From Opitutia bacterium (GTDB lineage Bacteria; Verrucomicrobiota; Verrucomicrobiae; Opitutales; UBA953): a DNA stretch of 6,082 nt. The notes below the pieces were generated by a model, which worked only from the letters and a program-made list of their open reading frames with translations, had not been told where the DNA came from and ran no database searches. Below are positions 1-6,082 of this stretch, one piece after another. How positions within the stretch are numbered: the stretch's first letter is position 1; every line of letters starts with the position of its first letter. Position numbers and translations under genes: made by a program. The stretch covers positions 1-6,082 of the forward strand of contig SFEJ01000050.1 in NCBI GenBank assembly GCA_004558035.1, read 5' to 3'.

Positions 1-3000
1 GCGCGGAGCTCGCCGACGTCGCCCGTCGCGCGGATCGTGATCGTCTCCGCGGAAATGCTCGGATCGCTGCCGTTCCCGCCGACGACGTCGCCGGCGGAGA
101 TCGTCACGTTCCCGTGCGCGCTCGAAATCGTGTCCACGACGAGCTTCGCCGAGCGGTTGTCGATGAAGACGTCGCCTTCGGTGAAGATCTTCACGCCGTT
201 CGCCTCGCCTTCCGTTCCCGCGCGCATGTGGATGTTGAAGTCTGCGTCGGCGGCGCCGAGCTGCCCGGCGCGGATCTCGAGCGCGGTCGCGCGCACGTTC
301 GTCGTGCCGTCCGTGCGGTAGTTCGCGAGCGTCTTGCCCTCCGCCGCGATGCGGACGTTCCCGCCGAGCACGTAATCGATTCCGACGACCTCGCGCGAGC
401 CCGCGATGTTCACGAAGACGTCGCCCGCCGTGCGCGCGCCGAAGAGCGCGTCCGTGAAGCGGTATTCTTCGAACTCGACCGTCAGCGGCGTTTCCGCGCT
501 CCCGATTTGACCGTAGGCGGCTTCGAGCGAGACCGAGCCGATTCCCCCGACGATCTTCGAATCCGCGTTCGCCGCGAGAATGCTGCCCGAAGTCTTCAGC
601 TGAACGACGCCTCCGTACGCGTACGAGCCGACGTTCCCGACCGTGATGTCGCTTTCGGAGCCGATCCGCAGGTCGTAGGACGCCGACGCGTCGAGCACGC
701 CGCTCGCCTCGACGTTCAGGTCTTCCGCGATGCGCACGGAGACGCTCAGGAGATTTCCCGCGTCGTCGAAGCGGTATTCCATGTCCTCGCGCGAGGCGGA
801 CGCGAGAATCTTCCGCTGTTCGTCGGTGAGGATTTCCGGGTCGCGCAGATCGATTTCCACGCGTTCTTTCGCGACTTTTCCGATTTTCTTGGCGGAAATC
901 GAAACGTTTTTGCCGACGATGTTCGGCGCCTCCCAGTCGAAGCGCGTGTTGACGGTCTCGTCCGTCTTCGAGACGCCGACGAGCACGGTCTTGAGCTGCG
1001 CCTCGGTGCAGCCCGCGCCCCTGCGGAGCTCGGCGCGCTCGGCGTCGCTCGCGGAATAGACGAAATCCTTGTCGAACTCGCCGCCGCCGTAGAGCGCGCC
1101 GAACTGCGTGTCGAGATCGGTCTTTTCGAGCGCGTCGATCGCCGCGTCGTCGTAGCCGCGTTCCCGCAGCGCAATGCGCATTTCCGGCGAGAACGCGATC
1201 GCGTCGCCCTCGACCTTCCTTCCGTTCTCGTGCGCGGTCCAGTAGAGGAAATACTCGCCCGTGCGCGCGGTCTCGTAGTCCGACTCGGCCTCGGCGAGCT
1301 GCGTTTCGTCGAGCCGGGTGAGCCCGAGCGCGCGCCACGCGGAAAGCGCCTCCTCGTCGGCTTCCCAGGCGGAAACGCTTTCGTCGTTCCCGTCGTATAC
1401 GCCGTACACGCTGCCGAACGAAACGTCTCCCGTCTCGCTCTTCACGGAATCGACGAGGAACGAGACGTAAGGATCGGGCTCCCAGGAGCCCGGCGCCGAC
1501 ATGCCGGAAACCGCAATGTCGCCGTACGCCCGGACGGAGAGCTTGTACGTGCCGTAGCCGCCGTCCACGAGCGCGGAGACGCCGCCCTCGCGCGAGACGA
1601 GCGAAATCGCCGCGCCGTTCCTCCGCATGGCGAGCGCGCCGCCGTCGGAACTCCGCGCGACGTCGCCGCGCGCGTCGATCGAAAGGTCGCCGTACGCGAC
1701 GACGCTGCCGTAGGCGACGCCGCTCGCGGGCGCGGCGATCGAAACGGCGTTCCCGCGCGCGTCGAGCCTGCCGCCCGGCGTCTGGTTCACGAAGACGTTC
1801 ACGTCGCCGGCGGAGGCGCTCACGCCGATGTTCTTTCCGCGCAGGAGAGCCGATTCGCCGAGCGATTCGATCGAGCCCGAAGTCGAAGAAAGCGAGACGT
1901 CGACGTTCCCGTCGCCGCCGAGCGCTCCCGCGACGCGGATGCCCGCGCCGCGCGAAGTCACCGAGACGCTTCCGGTCGCCGCGCCGACGAACGCGACGTT
2001 CACGGGAACGTTCGGATTGACGTTCTTGTACATGAACGCCGTCTGCCAGGCGCCCGAGCTCATGTAGTACTGCCCGCCGAGCATCGTGTCGAAGGCGAGC
2101 ACGCCGCCGAAGCCGCCGAAGTCCGCGCCCGTGTTCGGCGTGAACGTCGAGACGTCGTCCGTCTGCGCGACGCCGTTCACCGTCTTCGTCACGACGCCGT
2201 TCAGGCGCGAGAACACCGTGACGTCGCCGGGGAGAAGCGCGGGGTTGCCCACGGAATCGTAGCCGACGACCCTGTCGCGGATGATGAGCTTGCCCTCGAC
2301 GTCGGAGCCGCTTCCGAGCTCGTTCAGGTAAAGGCCGTAGGCGCTTTTGTTGTCCACGGAAATCCGCGCGTGACCGTCGAAGACGGAAATCGTCGCGCGC
2401 TTGTCCTCCGCGACGAGCTTCGTCGCGGAAACGGCGCCGCCGATGAAGGAAAGCGGCGTCAGCTTGCCCGTTCCCGTGGAAACGACTTTGCCGACGAGCT
2501 CGACCGTGCCGCCGCGCGCGTCGATCTCCTCGACCTCCACGGCGTCGAGCCTCGCGTTGTACCACGCCTCGACGTTGCCCGTCGCGTTCGTGATGCGGTA
2601 GCGCTCCTCGCCTCCCGCCGCGTAGGACGCGCGCGCCTCTTCGACGGACGCCGCGCCGTGGAGCGCGAGCGTCTCCGGCACGACGAGCGTGTAGCGCTCC
2701 GTTCCCGCGACGATGTCGCCGTTGACGTCGATCACGTCGGCGATCAGCGTGACGTTGTTCGCGCGCAGCTCCGCGCCGCCCTGCGAAAAGCCGCCCGTCG
2801 CCTGGTCGTAGGCGAAGTTGCCGAACGCGTACGCCGAGAATCTTCCCGAACCGTCGTAGTAGGACGGCACGTTCAGGTAGAAATTGCCGCGCCCCGCGTC
2901 GATCGTCACGGAATCGGCGAGAATCGTCGCCGAAGTCTCGACGGCGCCGCCGCTTTCGTTGCGGACGAGCACGCTCCCGTAAGTGTTGACGATTTCGCCG

Positions 3001-6000
3001 CCGAGCGAAATCGCGGTCGCGCGTCCGCTCGCGGGCTTGCGCGCGACGATCGAGATTTCCGTCACGGCGGCGTCCGCCTGCACGTCGCCGCGGAACGGAG
3101 CACCGACGGACGTGAAGCCCGACTGCGCGTCGGAAACGGAAAGCCCCGCGACGAACAGGTTCTTGTCGGAACGGTTTTCGACGGAAAGACCGCCGCTCCC
3201 GACGATGCGGATCCTGCCCGAGGGCGTCGGGTCCGGAGAGAACGCCGCGCGGTATTCCGGCGTGACGATCTTCACGCCGTGCGCGCCGGAGACTTCAAGC
3301 CCGGGGCGCACGCAGAACGCATCCGCCGTGCGGTGTTCCGCGTCGATGCCCTGCTCCGCCATCGAGGCGCGCACGGCGGCGATCTGCTCGTCGTAGTAGC
3401 GCGTCACGGAGTCCGAGACGTCCGTCGAGGAGCCGGGGGATCTCTTCGCGGCGACGTATTCCGCCTTCGCCGCCTCGTATTCGGCGATCTTCGCGCTGTA
3501 AGCCGCGTAGAGGTCTGCCGTTCCCGCGGCGACGTATTCGCCCGAAACGTCCTCGGACTCGACGCGCGAGACGTTCCCGGCGTCGTCGAAGGCCGCGCGC
3601 GTCACGAAGATTTTTCCGTCCGCGTCGATGACGACGCCCGTGCGCGCGAGCGAATTGTCCACGGTGACGTTCCCGTCGATCTGCACGAAGGCGAACGTGT
3701 GCGCGCCCGCGACGACGCCGCTCTTCGCCTGGTGTTCCTTCTGGTAAAACGTCTTGTTCCAGTATCTGCCGTAGGCGTCGACCGCGCCGTCTTCGACGGC
3801 GATGTTCACGCCGCCGCCCGCGGTCAGGATTTCCGCGCCGCCGAGAACGGCGACGGAGTCGTTCAGCCTGAAATCGCCGATGCCGTCGCTGTACCAGCCC
3901 GTGGGAATGACGTTGTAGTTCCACACGTAGGCGGAACCGTGCACGGACGCGCCCAGATTCTTCGCCTGCAGATCGACGGACTTCGCGGCGATCTTCCCGG
4001 AGACGGCGACGCGGTTGTCCGCGGAGGCGTAGATGCGCGCCTTGCCTTCGACGTAGCCGGCGAAACCGGCGTCGCAGCTCGAAAGCGTCTTCGCCTGCAG
4101 ATCGCTTTTCGAGGCGGACTGCGCCTTCACGTCGCCCGCGAACGAAATCAGCCCGCGGAGCCTGACGTCGTCGTGCTGCTCCGAGCGCATTTCCAAAGTC
4201 GCGCCCGAGCCGCCGAGCAGCGAGAATTTCGCGACGGAACGCAGCGCCTCGCGGACGCGCACGTCGCTCATCGCCTTCACGGAGAGCGTTCCCGCGTCCG
4301 TCGCGGAATCGCCGAGCAGCTTGGTCGCCTCGTCGAACGAGACGTACGATTCGAAGACGCCGTTCCATTTCAGCGAATCGCCTTCCCCGGAGATAAGCCC
4401 GCCGAACGCGGAATCCGCGCCGTAGGAATCGTCGCCCGGACCGTTGCGGAAAGCCGCGTTCGTCGCGAAATCGAAATCGTGCGCGCGCAGCGTCGAGCCG
4501 GAAGCCGTGATCGTCGCCGCGCCCTTCGTCGTCGCGTAGGATCTCACGCCGCCGAACGCCGCCGCGCCGCCGTGCGAAGCGTCGAGCTGCGCGCGCTGAT
4601 CGACCGCGCTCTCGGCAGAGGCGGAAATCTTCGCCGCGGAAACGTTCGCCTTCACGAGGGCGATCGTCGCGTCCGAAGCGACGTGCGCGGTGGAAAAGAC
4701 GCCCTGCGTGTCGAGCGCGCCGCCCGAGCCGAGCTCGGAAAGCGCGCGCGCGACGTCCGTTCCCGCGACGGCGAAATTCACCTCGCCGCCGTCCGCGCGC
4801 AGCGTCGCCGAACCGTCGGCGTTCCCGACGGAAAGTCTGCGCTTGAGGTCGATTTCCGACGTCGCGTCCACGCCGCCCGCCGCGACCACGCCGCCGTGGT
4901 TCGCCGTGCCGTGGGCGCGGACGTAAGAATCGCCGCGCACGCCGAGCGAGAGCGTTCCCGCCGAAAGGCGCGCGCCCGAAAGCGCTTCCGTCGAGAGCGT
5001 TCCCGCGAGTTTCGCGGTCGCGCCCGCGCCCTGCCCGCTGACGAGCGCGCCGCCCGCCGCGAACGCGTCCGCGCGCACTTCCGCCAGCGAAATCTTCGCG
5101 AGCGCGGAAATCTCCGCCGCCGTCTGCGTTCCCGAGACGACGACCGCGCCGCGCATCGTGTTCACCGCCTCGGCGAGCGACGCGCCGACCGCGAGCCCGC
5201 CGAAGTTCCAGCCGTCCACCTGCGAACGGATCTTTTCCCGCGCGTCCGTCGAGACGGAGATTTTCCCGCCCGCCGTCGTCGAGCCCGCCAGCGTCGCCAG
5301 AAGCGTGTTTTCCAGATACGAATTCGCGACCGTGCCCTGAATGCCGCCGATCGTTCCCGCGCCCGTGAGCGCGTAGACGAGGAAGTCCGCGTCGTCGGAA
5401 GCGACGACGTCGAGATCGCCGGAAAGCTCCGCGCTCTGCGCGTAGGACGACGCGACGACGCGCCCGCCCTTGCTCACCTGGGAAACGACGGCGGAGACGT
5501 CGCCGCCCGAGACGGCGATGCCGTAGCCTTCCGCCGTGAGGCCGAACTTGTCGTTCGCGCGCACGGAAACCGAATCCGCTTTCAGCGTCGAGACGTTGCC
5601 GAGCACCGCCGCTTCCGTCAGCGTGTCTTCCGCGGAGACCTTCGCGACCGTCGCCGTGTTCCCGCCGAGCTGAAGACTGCCGCGGAACGCCTTGATCTTG
5701 TTCCGCGCGACTTCCGTCTCCGCGTCGAGGCTCAGATTGCCGCGCAGTTCGGCGGAATCCGCCGCGAAGAGCGCGCGCGTGCTCGTGGAAAAGTCCGCGA
5801 GCGCGACGTTCGCGCCCATCCCCGCGAGGGACGCGTTCACGTCGCCCGTCGTCGAAAACGCGTCGATGAAGTCGTGCGCGACGACGCGGACGTCCCGCGC
5901 GTCGGCGATCTTCACGCCCTCGCCGATGCGCGCGAACGTTCCCGCCGCGCCCGTCTGCGAAGAAAGCTCCGCGAGATTTTCGCCGATCCGCGAGAGCGCC

Positions 6001-6082
6001 TCGCCGCTTTCCTCCTGCGCGCCCGCGAACGCCTTCCGCACGTCGTCCGCCATGCCGGAGCCGACCGTGATGAAGTTGAGCG
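1..6082 (-). CDS. Giant beta-helical filamentous adhesin (LktA/FHA-like), internal fragment, open at both ends
   Basis: The complement, read in the frame with plus-strand codons at 3-5 up to 6078-6080, gives 2026 sense codons without a stop; I translated it all by hand. The protein is low in complexity but not simple: strand-turn patterns such as NVTISAGDVV, GSVSLEAAYGQIG and ISVDNKSAYGLYL recur throughout, as expected of a right-handed beta-helix. Only Cys669, Cys923 and Cys1691 occur, which fits a secreted protein. A 53-residue repeat block comes first, then two beta-helical regions separated by charged helix-prone inserts. Such proteins are normally exported (often by two-partner secretion) and act in adhesion or cell-cell contact; that role is inferred. 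Signal peptide, TPS domain and C-terminus are not in the window. No internal ATG has a convincing Shine-Dalgarno sequence. The reading frame and the beta-helical adhesin class are near certain; the LktA-family name is moderately sure and comes from memory. A generic FHA-like or autotransporter passenger is the main alternative. Confidence 0.95.
3..923 (-). other. Third beta-helical region, running off the left edge (residues 1720-2026)
   Basis: The region opens with NIVGKNVSISAKKIGKV and a charged stretch, EIDLRDPEILTDEQRKILAS (residues 1743-1762), that I associate with LktA-like adhesins. Strand-turn sequence follows: SVRIAEDLNVEASGVLDASA, YDLRIGSESDITVGNVGSY, VVQLKTSGSILAANADSK and GSVSLEAAYGQIGSAETPLT. 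Then come DVFVNIAGSREVVGIDYVL, GVKIFTEGDVFIDNRSAKL and ETITIRATGDVGELR. The GQIGSAETPL turn (1857-1866) and the terminal GDVGELR (2020-2026) look like two copies of a 'GDIGTA-NPL' turn typical of large filamentous adhesins, 163 residues apart. The frame remains open at the window edge, so more protein follows. Confidence 0.75.
456..779 (-). repeat. Recurring E-Y-R-F junction motif with a 12-bp exact DNA repeat (456-467 and 768-779)
   Basis: Residues 1768-1776 read EYRFDDAGN and residues 1872-1879 read EYRFTDAL. Their codons share 12 identical bases in frame, 312 bases apart. The same signature appears in a weaker form as RYRITNATGN (1160-1169) and AAFDDAGN (829-836). Each copy lies between a charged or tyrosine-rich linker and a return to strand sequence, so it may mark module boundaries in the protein. 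Confidence 0.45.
924..1379 (-). other. Charged helix-prone insert 2 (residues 1568-1719)
   Basis: The beta-helix is interrupted by 152 residues rich in Glu, Asp, Arg, Ala and Leu. Included are SAWEADEEALSAWRALGL (1570-1587), DETQLAEAESDYETARTG, FSPEMRIALRERGYDDAAID, EFDKDFVYSASDAERAEL and CTEAQLKTVLVGVSKTDE. These look like several short amphipathic helices with Tyr/Trp turns (EYFLYWTAHENG). The insert precedes APNIVGKNVSISAKK, where strands resume. I remember LktA-like adhesins carrying a comparable variable helical domain before a 'NI-G-V-I-A-IG' segment. It may be an exposed ligand-contacting domain; that is inference. Cys1691 lies within it. Confidence 0.6.
2022..2093 (-). other. Aromatic and Met-rich loop (residues 1330-1353)
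   Basis: Residues 1330-1353 contain FDTMLGGQYYMSSGAW and AFMYKN, giving two Trp/Phe-type clusters, three Tyr and three Met in 24 residues. The flanking sequence is ordinary strand-turn sequence (FTPNTGADFGGFGGVL before, VPVNVAFVGAATGSVSV after). The preceding FTPNTG may correspond to a 'YTP-x-G' turn that I remember from related adhesins. It is probably a surface loop or cap on the helix. No function can be read from it. Confidence 0.4.
2274..2759 (-). other. Conserved-looking strand module with Tyr-rich linker (residues 1108-1269)
   Basis: The order is: strand pair NNVTLIADVIDVNGDIVAG; linker with ERYTLVVPE, ERYRITNATGN and EAWYNARLDAVEV; then EIDARGGTVELVGKVVSTG and GTGKL; then ISVDNKSAYGLYLNEL and EGKLIIRD. 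I remember other LktA/FHA-like adhesins with the same order: a tyrosine-rich linker, 'GG-I-L-G-I-STG-G-L', an 'I-V-N-S-L' strand and 'EG-I-I-D'. Between KL (1207) and ISVDN (1240) this protein carries extra sequence (PLSFIGGAVSATKLVAEDKR) that I do not recall from relatives and that may be one added coil. This module is among the best evidence for the family. Confidence 0.55.
3285..3317 (-). other. VRPGLE-type motif where the beta-helix resumes (residues 922-932)
   Basis: FCVRPGLEVSG at residues 922-932 follows helical insert 1 and leads into GVKIVT and GRIRIVGSGGLSVENRS. I remember the pattern 'hVRPGVEI-S-GD' as common in giant filamentous adhesins where a beta-helix restarts after a variable insert. 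It contains Cys923, one of only three cysteines, with no nearby partner for a disulphide. The family assignment is from memory. Confidence 0.5.
3321..3548 (-). other. Helix-prone insert 1 interrupting the beta-helix (residues 845-920)
   Basis: The composition changes abruptly from Gly/Val/Ser/Thr strands to Ala, Glu, Lys and Tyr. Examples are LYAAYSAKIAEYEAAKAEY at residues 857-875 and RYYDEQIAAVRASMAEQG at 894-911, joined by a short polar linker containing RSPGSSTD (880-887). The two stretches look like an antiparallel helical hairpin or short coiled coil standing off the beta-helix. It is preceded by FDDAGN (831-836) and followed directly by AFCVRPGLEVSG (921-932), where strand sequence resumes. 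I remember large filamentous adhesins having a variable Tyr/Ala/Glu-rich region just before a (V)RPGVEI-type motif, and this matches. A receptor-binding or spacer role is speculative. Confidence 0.6.
3549..4067 (-). other. Transitional beta-helical segment (residues 672-844)
   Basis: The 53-residue rhythm breaks down here. Strands of the type RIYASADNRVAVSGKIAAKS and VNIAVEDGAVDAYGRYW alternate with longer aromatic turns (AYVWNYNVIPTGWYSDG, YWNKTFYQKEHQAKSGV). Residues 805-818 carry VTVDNSLARTGVVI, a loose copy of the V-D-N-x-S strand motif seen three more times further on. The segment ends with AAFDDAGNVSRVESED just before the helical insert. It probably links the regular stalk to the more elaborate C-terminal beta-helix. 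No catalytic or binding motif is visible. Confidence 0.55.
3959..4104 (-). repeat. 17-bp in-frame direct repeat (3959-3975 and 4088-4104) encoding DLQAK
   Basis: The 17 bases at 3959-3975 recur exactly at 4088-4104, 129 bases (43 codons) apart and in the same frame. They encode the shared core of VDLQAKNLGA and SDLQAKTLSS, which are matching strands of neighbouring coils. Surrounding DNA has diverged. This is the longest exact repeat I noticed in the window, although I could not search for all of them. It most likely reflects the internal repeat structure of the adhesin and not a separate element. Confidence 0.7.
4068..5825 (-). repeat. Degenerate tandem protein repeats, modal length 53 residues, about 11 units (residues 86-671)
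   Basis: Each unit opens with a Gly-Gly-like turn (GGNTATVAKV, GGLAVGASLAEAV, GGALVSGQGAGATAKL, GGVVAAGGVDATSEI) and then runs through two or three Ala/Ser-rich strands such as AAKISASAESAV. The opening glycines fall at residues 86, 139, 192, 245, 294, 343, 396, 453, 504, 560, 623 and 672. The spacings are therefore 53, 53, 53, 49, 49, 53, 57, 51, 56, 63 and 49 residues. Differences of four residues suggest gain or loss of part of a coil. The copies are divergent at both protein and DNA level, so they are old and not a recent tandem expansion. The 53-residue period matches the repeat I remember as defining LktA-type filamentous adhesins. The last units (from residue 560) are the least regular. 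The block probably forms a long, stiff stalk of stacked beta-helix coils; this is inference. Confidence 0.75.
5826..6080 (-). other. N-proximal partial segment with a probable helix (residues 1-85)
   Basis: This is the earliest part of the protein in view. Residues 10-45 begin MADDVRKAFAGAQEESGEAL and continue as alternating charged and small hydrophobic residues with few turn formers, so they probably form a helix. Strand-like sequence follows (GVKIADARDVRVVAHDFIDA). Met10 (codon 6051-6053) is not a credible start: the frame stays open upstream to the window edge and no purine-rich ribosome site precedes it. The segment leads directly into the first 53-residue repeat, with its GDVNASLAGMG turn at residues 79-89. 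I do not recognise it as a named domain. Confidence 0.5.

Larger units (their letters stand above)
1380..3320 (-). other. Second beta-helical region (residues 921-1567)
   Basis: This long run of alternating strands and Gly/Asn turns begins with the VRPGLE motif. It passes through LSVENRSDKNLFVAGL (965-980), AISLGGEIVNTYGSVLVRNE, SATILADSVTIDAGRGNFYL and ELRANNVTLIADVIDVNGDI, then the GGTVELVGK module described separately. Next come DVTVFSRLNGVVTKTV, an aromatic loop at 1330-1353, SVSVTSRGAGIRVAGALGG and SALLRGKNIGVSASAGDVNV. The region closes with SVKSETGDVSFGSVYGVYDG before insert 2. These patterns are those of FHA-type beta-helices. No enzymatic motif is visible, and single GGxGx turns are too few for calcium-binding RTX repeats. 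Confidence 0.75.
126..3668 (-). repeat. Dispersed V-x-[VI]-[DE]-N-x-S strand motif, four copies
   Basis: The motif is LSVENRSDKNLFVAGL at 3141-3188, ISVDNKSAYGLYLNEL at 2316-2363 and VFIDNRSAKLVVDTI at 126-170, with a looser copy VTVDNSLARTGVVI at 3627-3668. The shared pattern is a hydrophobic strand, an acidic residue, Asn, a polar residue and Ser, then a short strand centred on Leu or Val. The spacing is irregular (hundreds of residues), so these are equivalent positions in separate beta-helix modules and not a tandem array. The Asn probably forms an internal ladder or turn; this is inferred from beta-helix structures in general. Confidence 0.55.

Noticed and set aside
63..80. GGNGSD, resembling an RTX calcium-binding nonapeptide
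   Set aside because: It is isolated. RTX regions need several GGxGxDxxx copies at nine-residue spacing, which are absent here.
746..1174. 142-codon minus-strand ORF
   Set aside because: Out of frame with the main gene, Arg/Ser/Thr-rich and patternless; it overlaps the well-formed insert 2 sequence in the true frame.
2983..3396. 137-codon plus-strand ORF (and shorter plus-strand ORFs elsewhere)
   Set aside because: Antisense to the main gene, rich in Ser, Pro, Ala and Thr with no domain pattern or ribosome site; typical complement of GC-rich coding DNA.
3295..4368. 357-codon minus-strand ORF with an ATG
   Set aside because: It is out of frame with the continuous 2026-codon frame on the same strand, is composed largely of arginine, and has no recognisable domain. 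It is a shadow caused by the NCG codon bias.
4068..5825. CRISPR array or DNA-level satellite
   Set aside because: The periodicity exists only at protein level; units share no conserved repeat DNA and there are no unique spacers.
6051..6053. ATG at residue 10 as the gene's start
   Set aside because: The frame is open upstream to the window edge, no Shine-Dalgarno sequence precedes it, and what follows is not a signal peptide.
1..6082. Frameshift, pseudogene or mobile element insertion
   Set aside because: Every codon of the long frame was read and none is a stop; strand-turn patterns continue through all junctions, and no inverted repeats or transposase-like sequence were seen.

Overview
The whole window lies inside one very large gene on the minus strand. 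Reading the reverse complement in the frame whose plus-strand codons start at positions divisible by 3, there are 2026 consecutive sense codons (6080 down to 3) with no stop and no plausible start. Both ends run off the window. Residue numbers used here count from the codon at 6080-6078 as residue 1, so residue 2026 is the codon at 5-3. No second gene, RNA gene, promoter or terminator is supported.

The product looks like a giant extracellular, beta-helical adhesin of the filamentous-haemagglutinin type. It is rich in Ala, Gly, Ser, Val and Asp, has only three cysteines in 2026 residues, and consists mostly of short alternating strands separated by Gly/Asn/Asp turns. Several modules resemble what I remember of the 'leukotoxin LktA family filamentous adhesin' group: 53-residue tandem repeats, a VRPGLE-type motif, a GGTVELVGKVVSTGTGKL strand-turn module, a LTDEQRKILA segment and a GQIGSAETPL-type turn. 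That family name rests on memory and was not searched.

Layout from the protein's N-terminal side (right end of the window) to its C-terminal side (left end): (1) 5826-6080, a partial segment with a probable helix; (2) 4068-5825, about eleven degenerate repeats with a modal length of 53 residues, each opening with a Gly-Gly-like turn; (3) 3549-4067, a transition into less regular beta-helix; (4) 3321-3548, an Ala/Glu/Tyr/Lys-rich probable helical insert; (5) 1380-3320, a long second beta-helical region; (6) 924-1379, a second charged, helix-prone insert; (7) 3-923, a third beta-helical region that continues past the left edge.

The organism is a GC-rich bacterium that strongly prefers NCG codons (GCG, ACG, CCG, TCG). 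Proteins of this type are usually made by diderm bacteria and exported by a type V route, often two-partner secretion. The secretion signal, TPS domain, any C-terminal anchor and any transporter gene would lie outside the window, so the export route and the phylum cannot be decided here.
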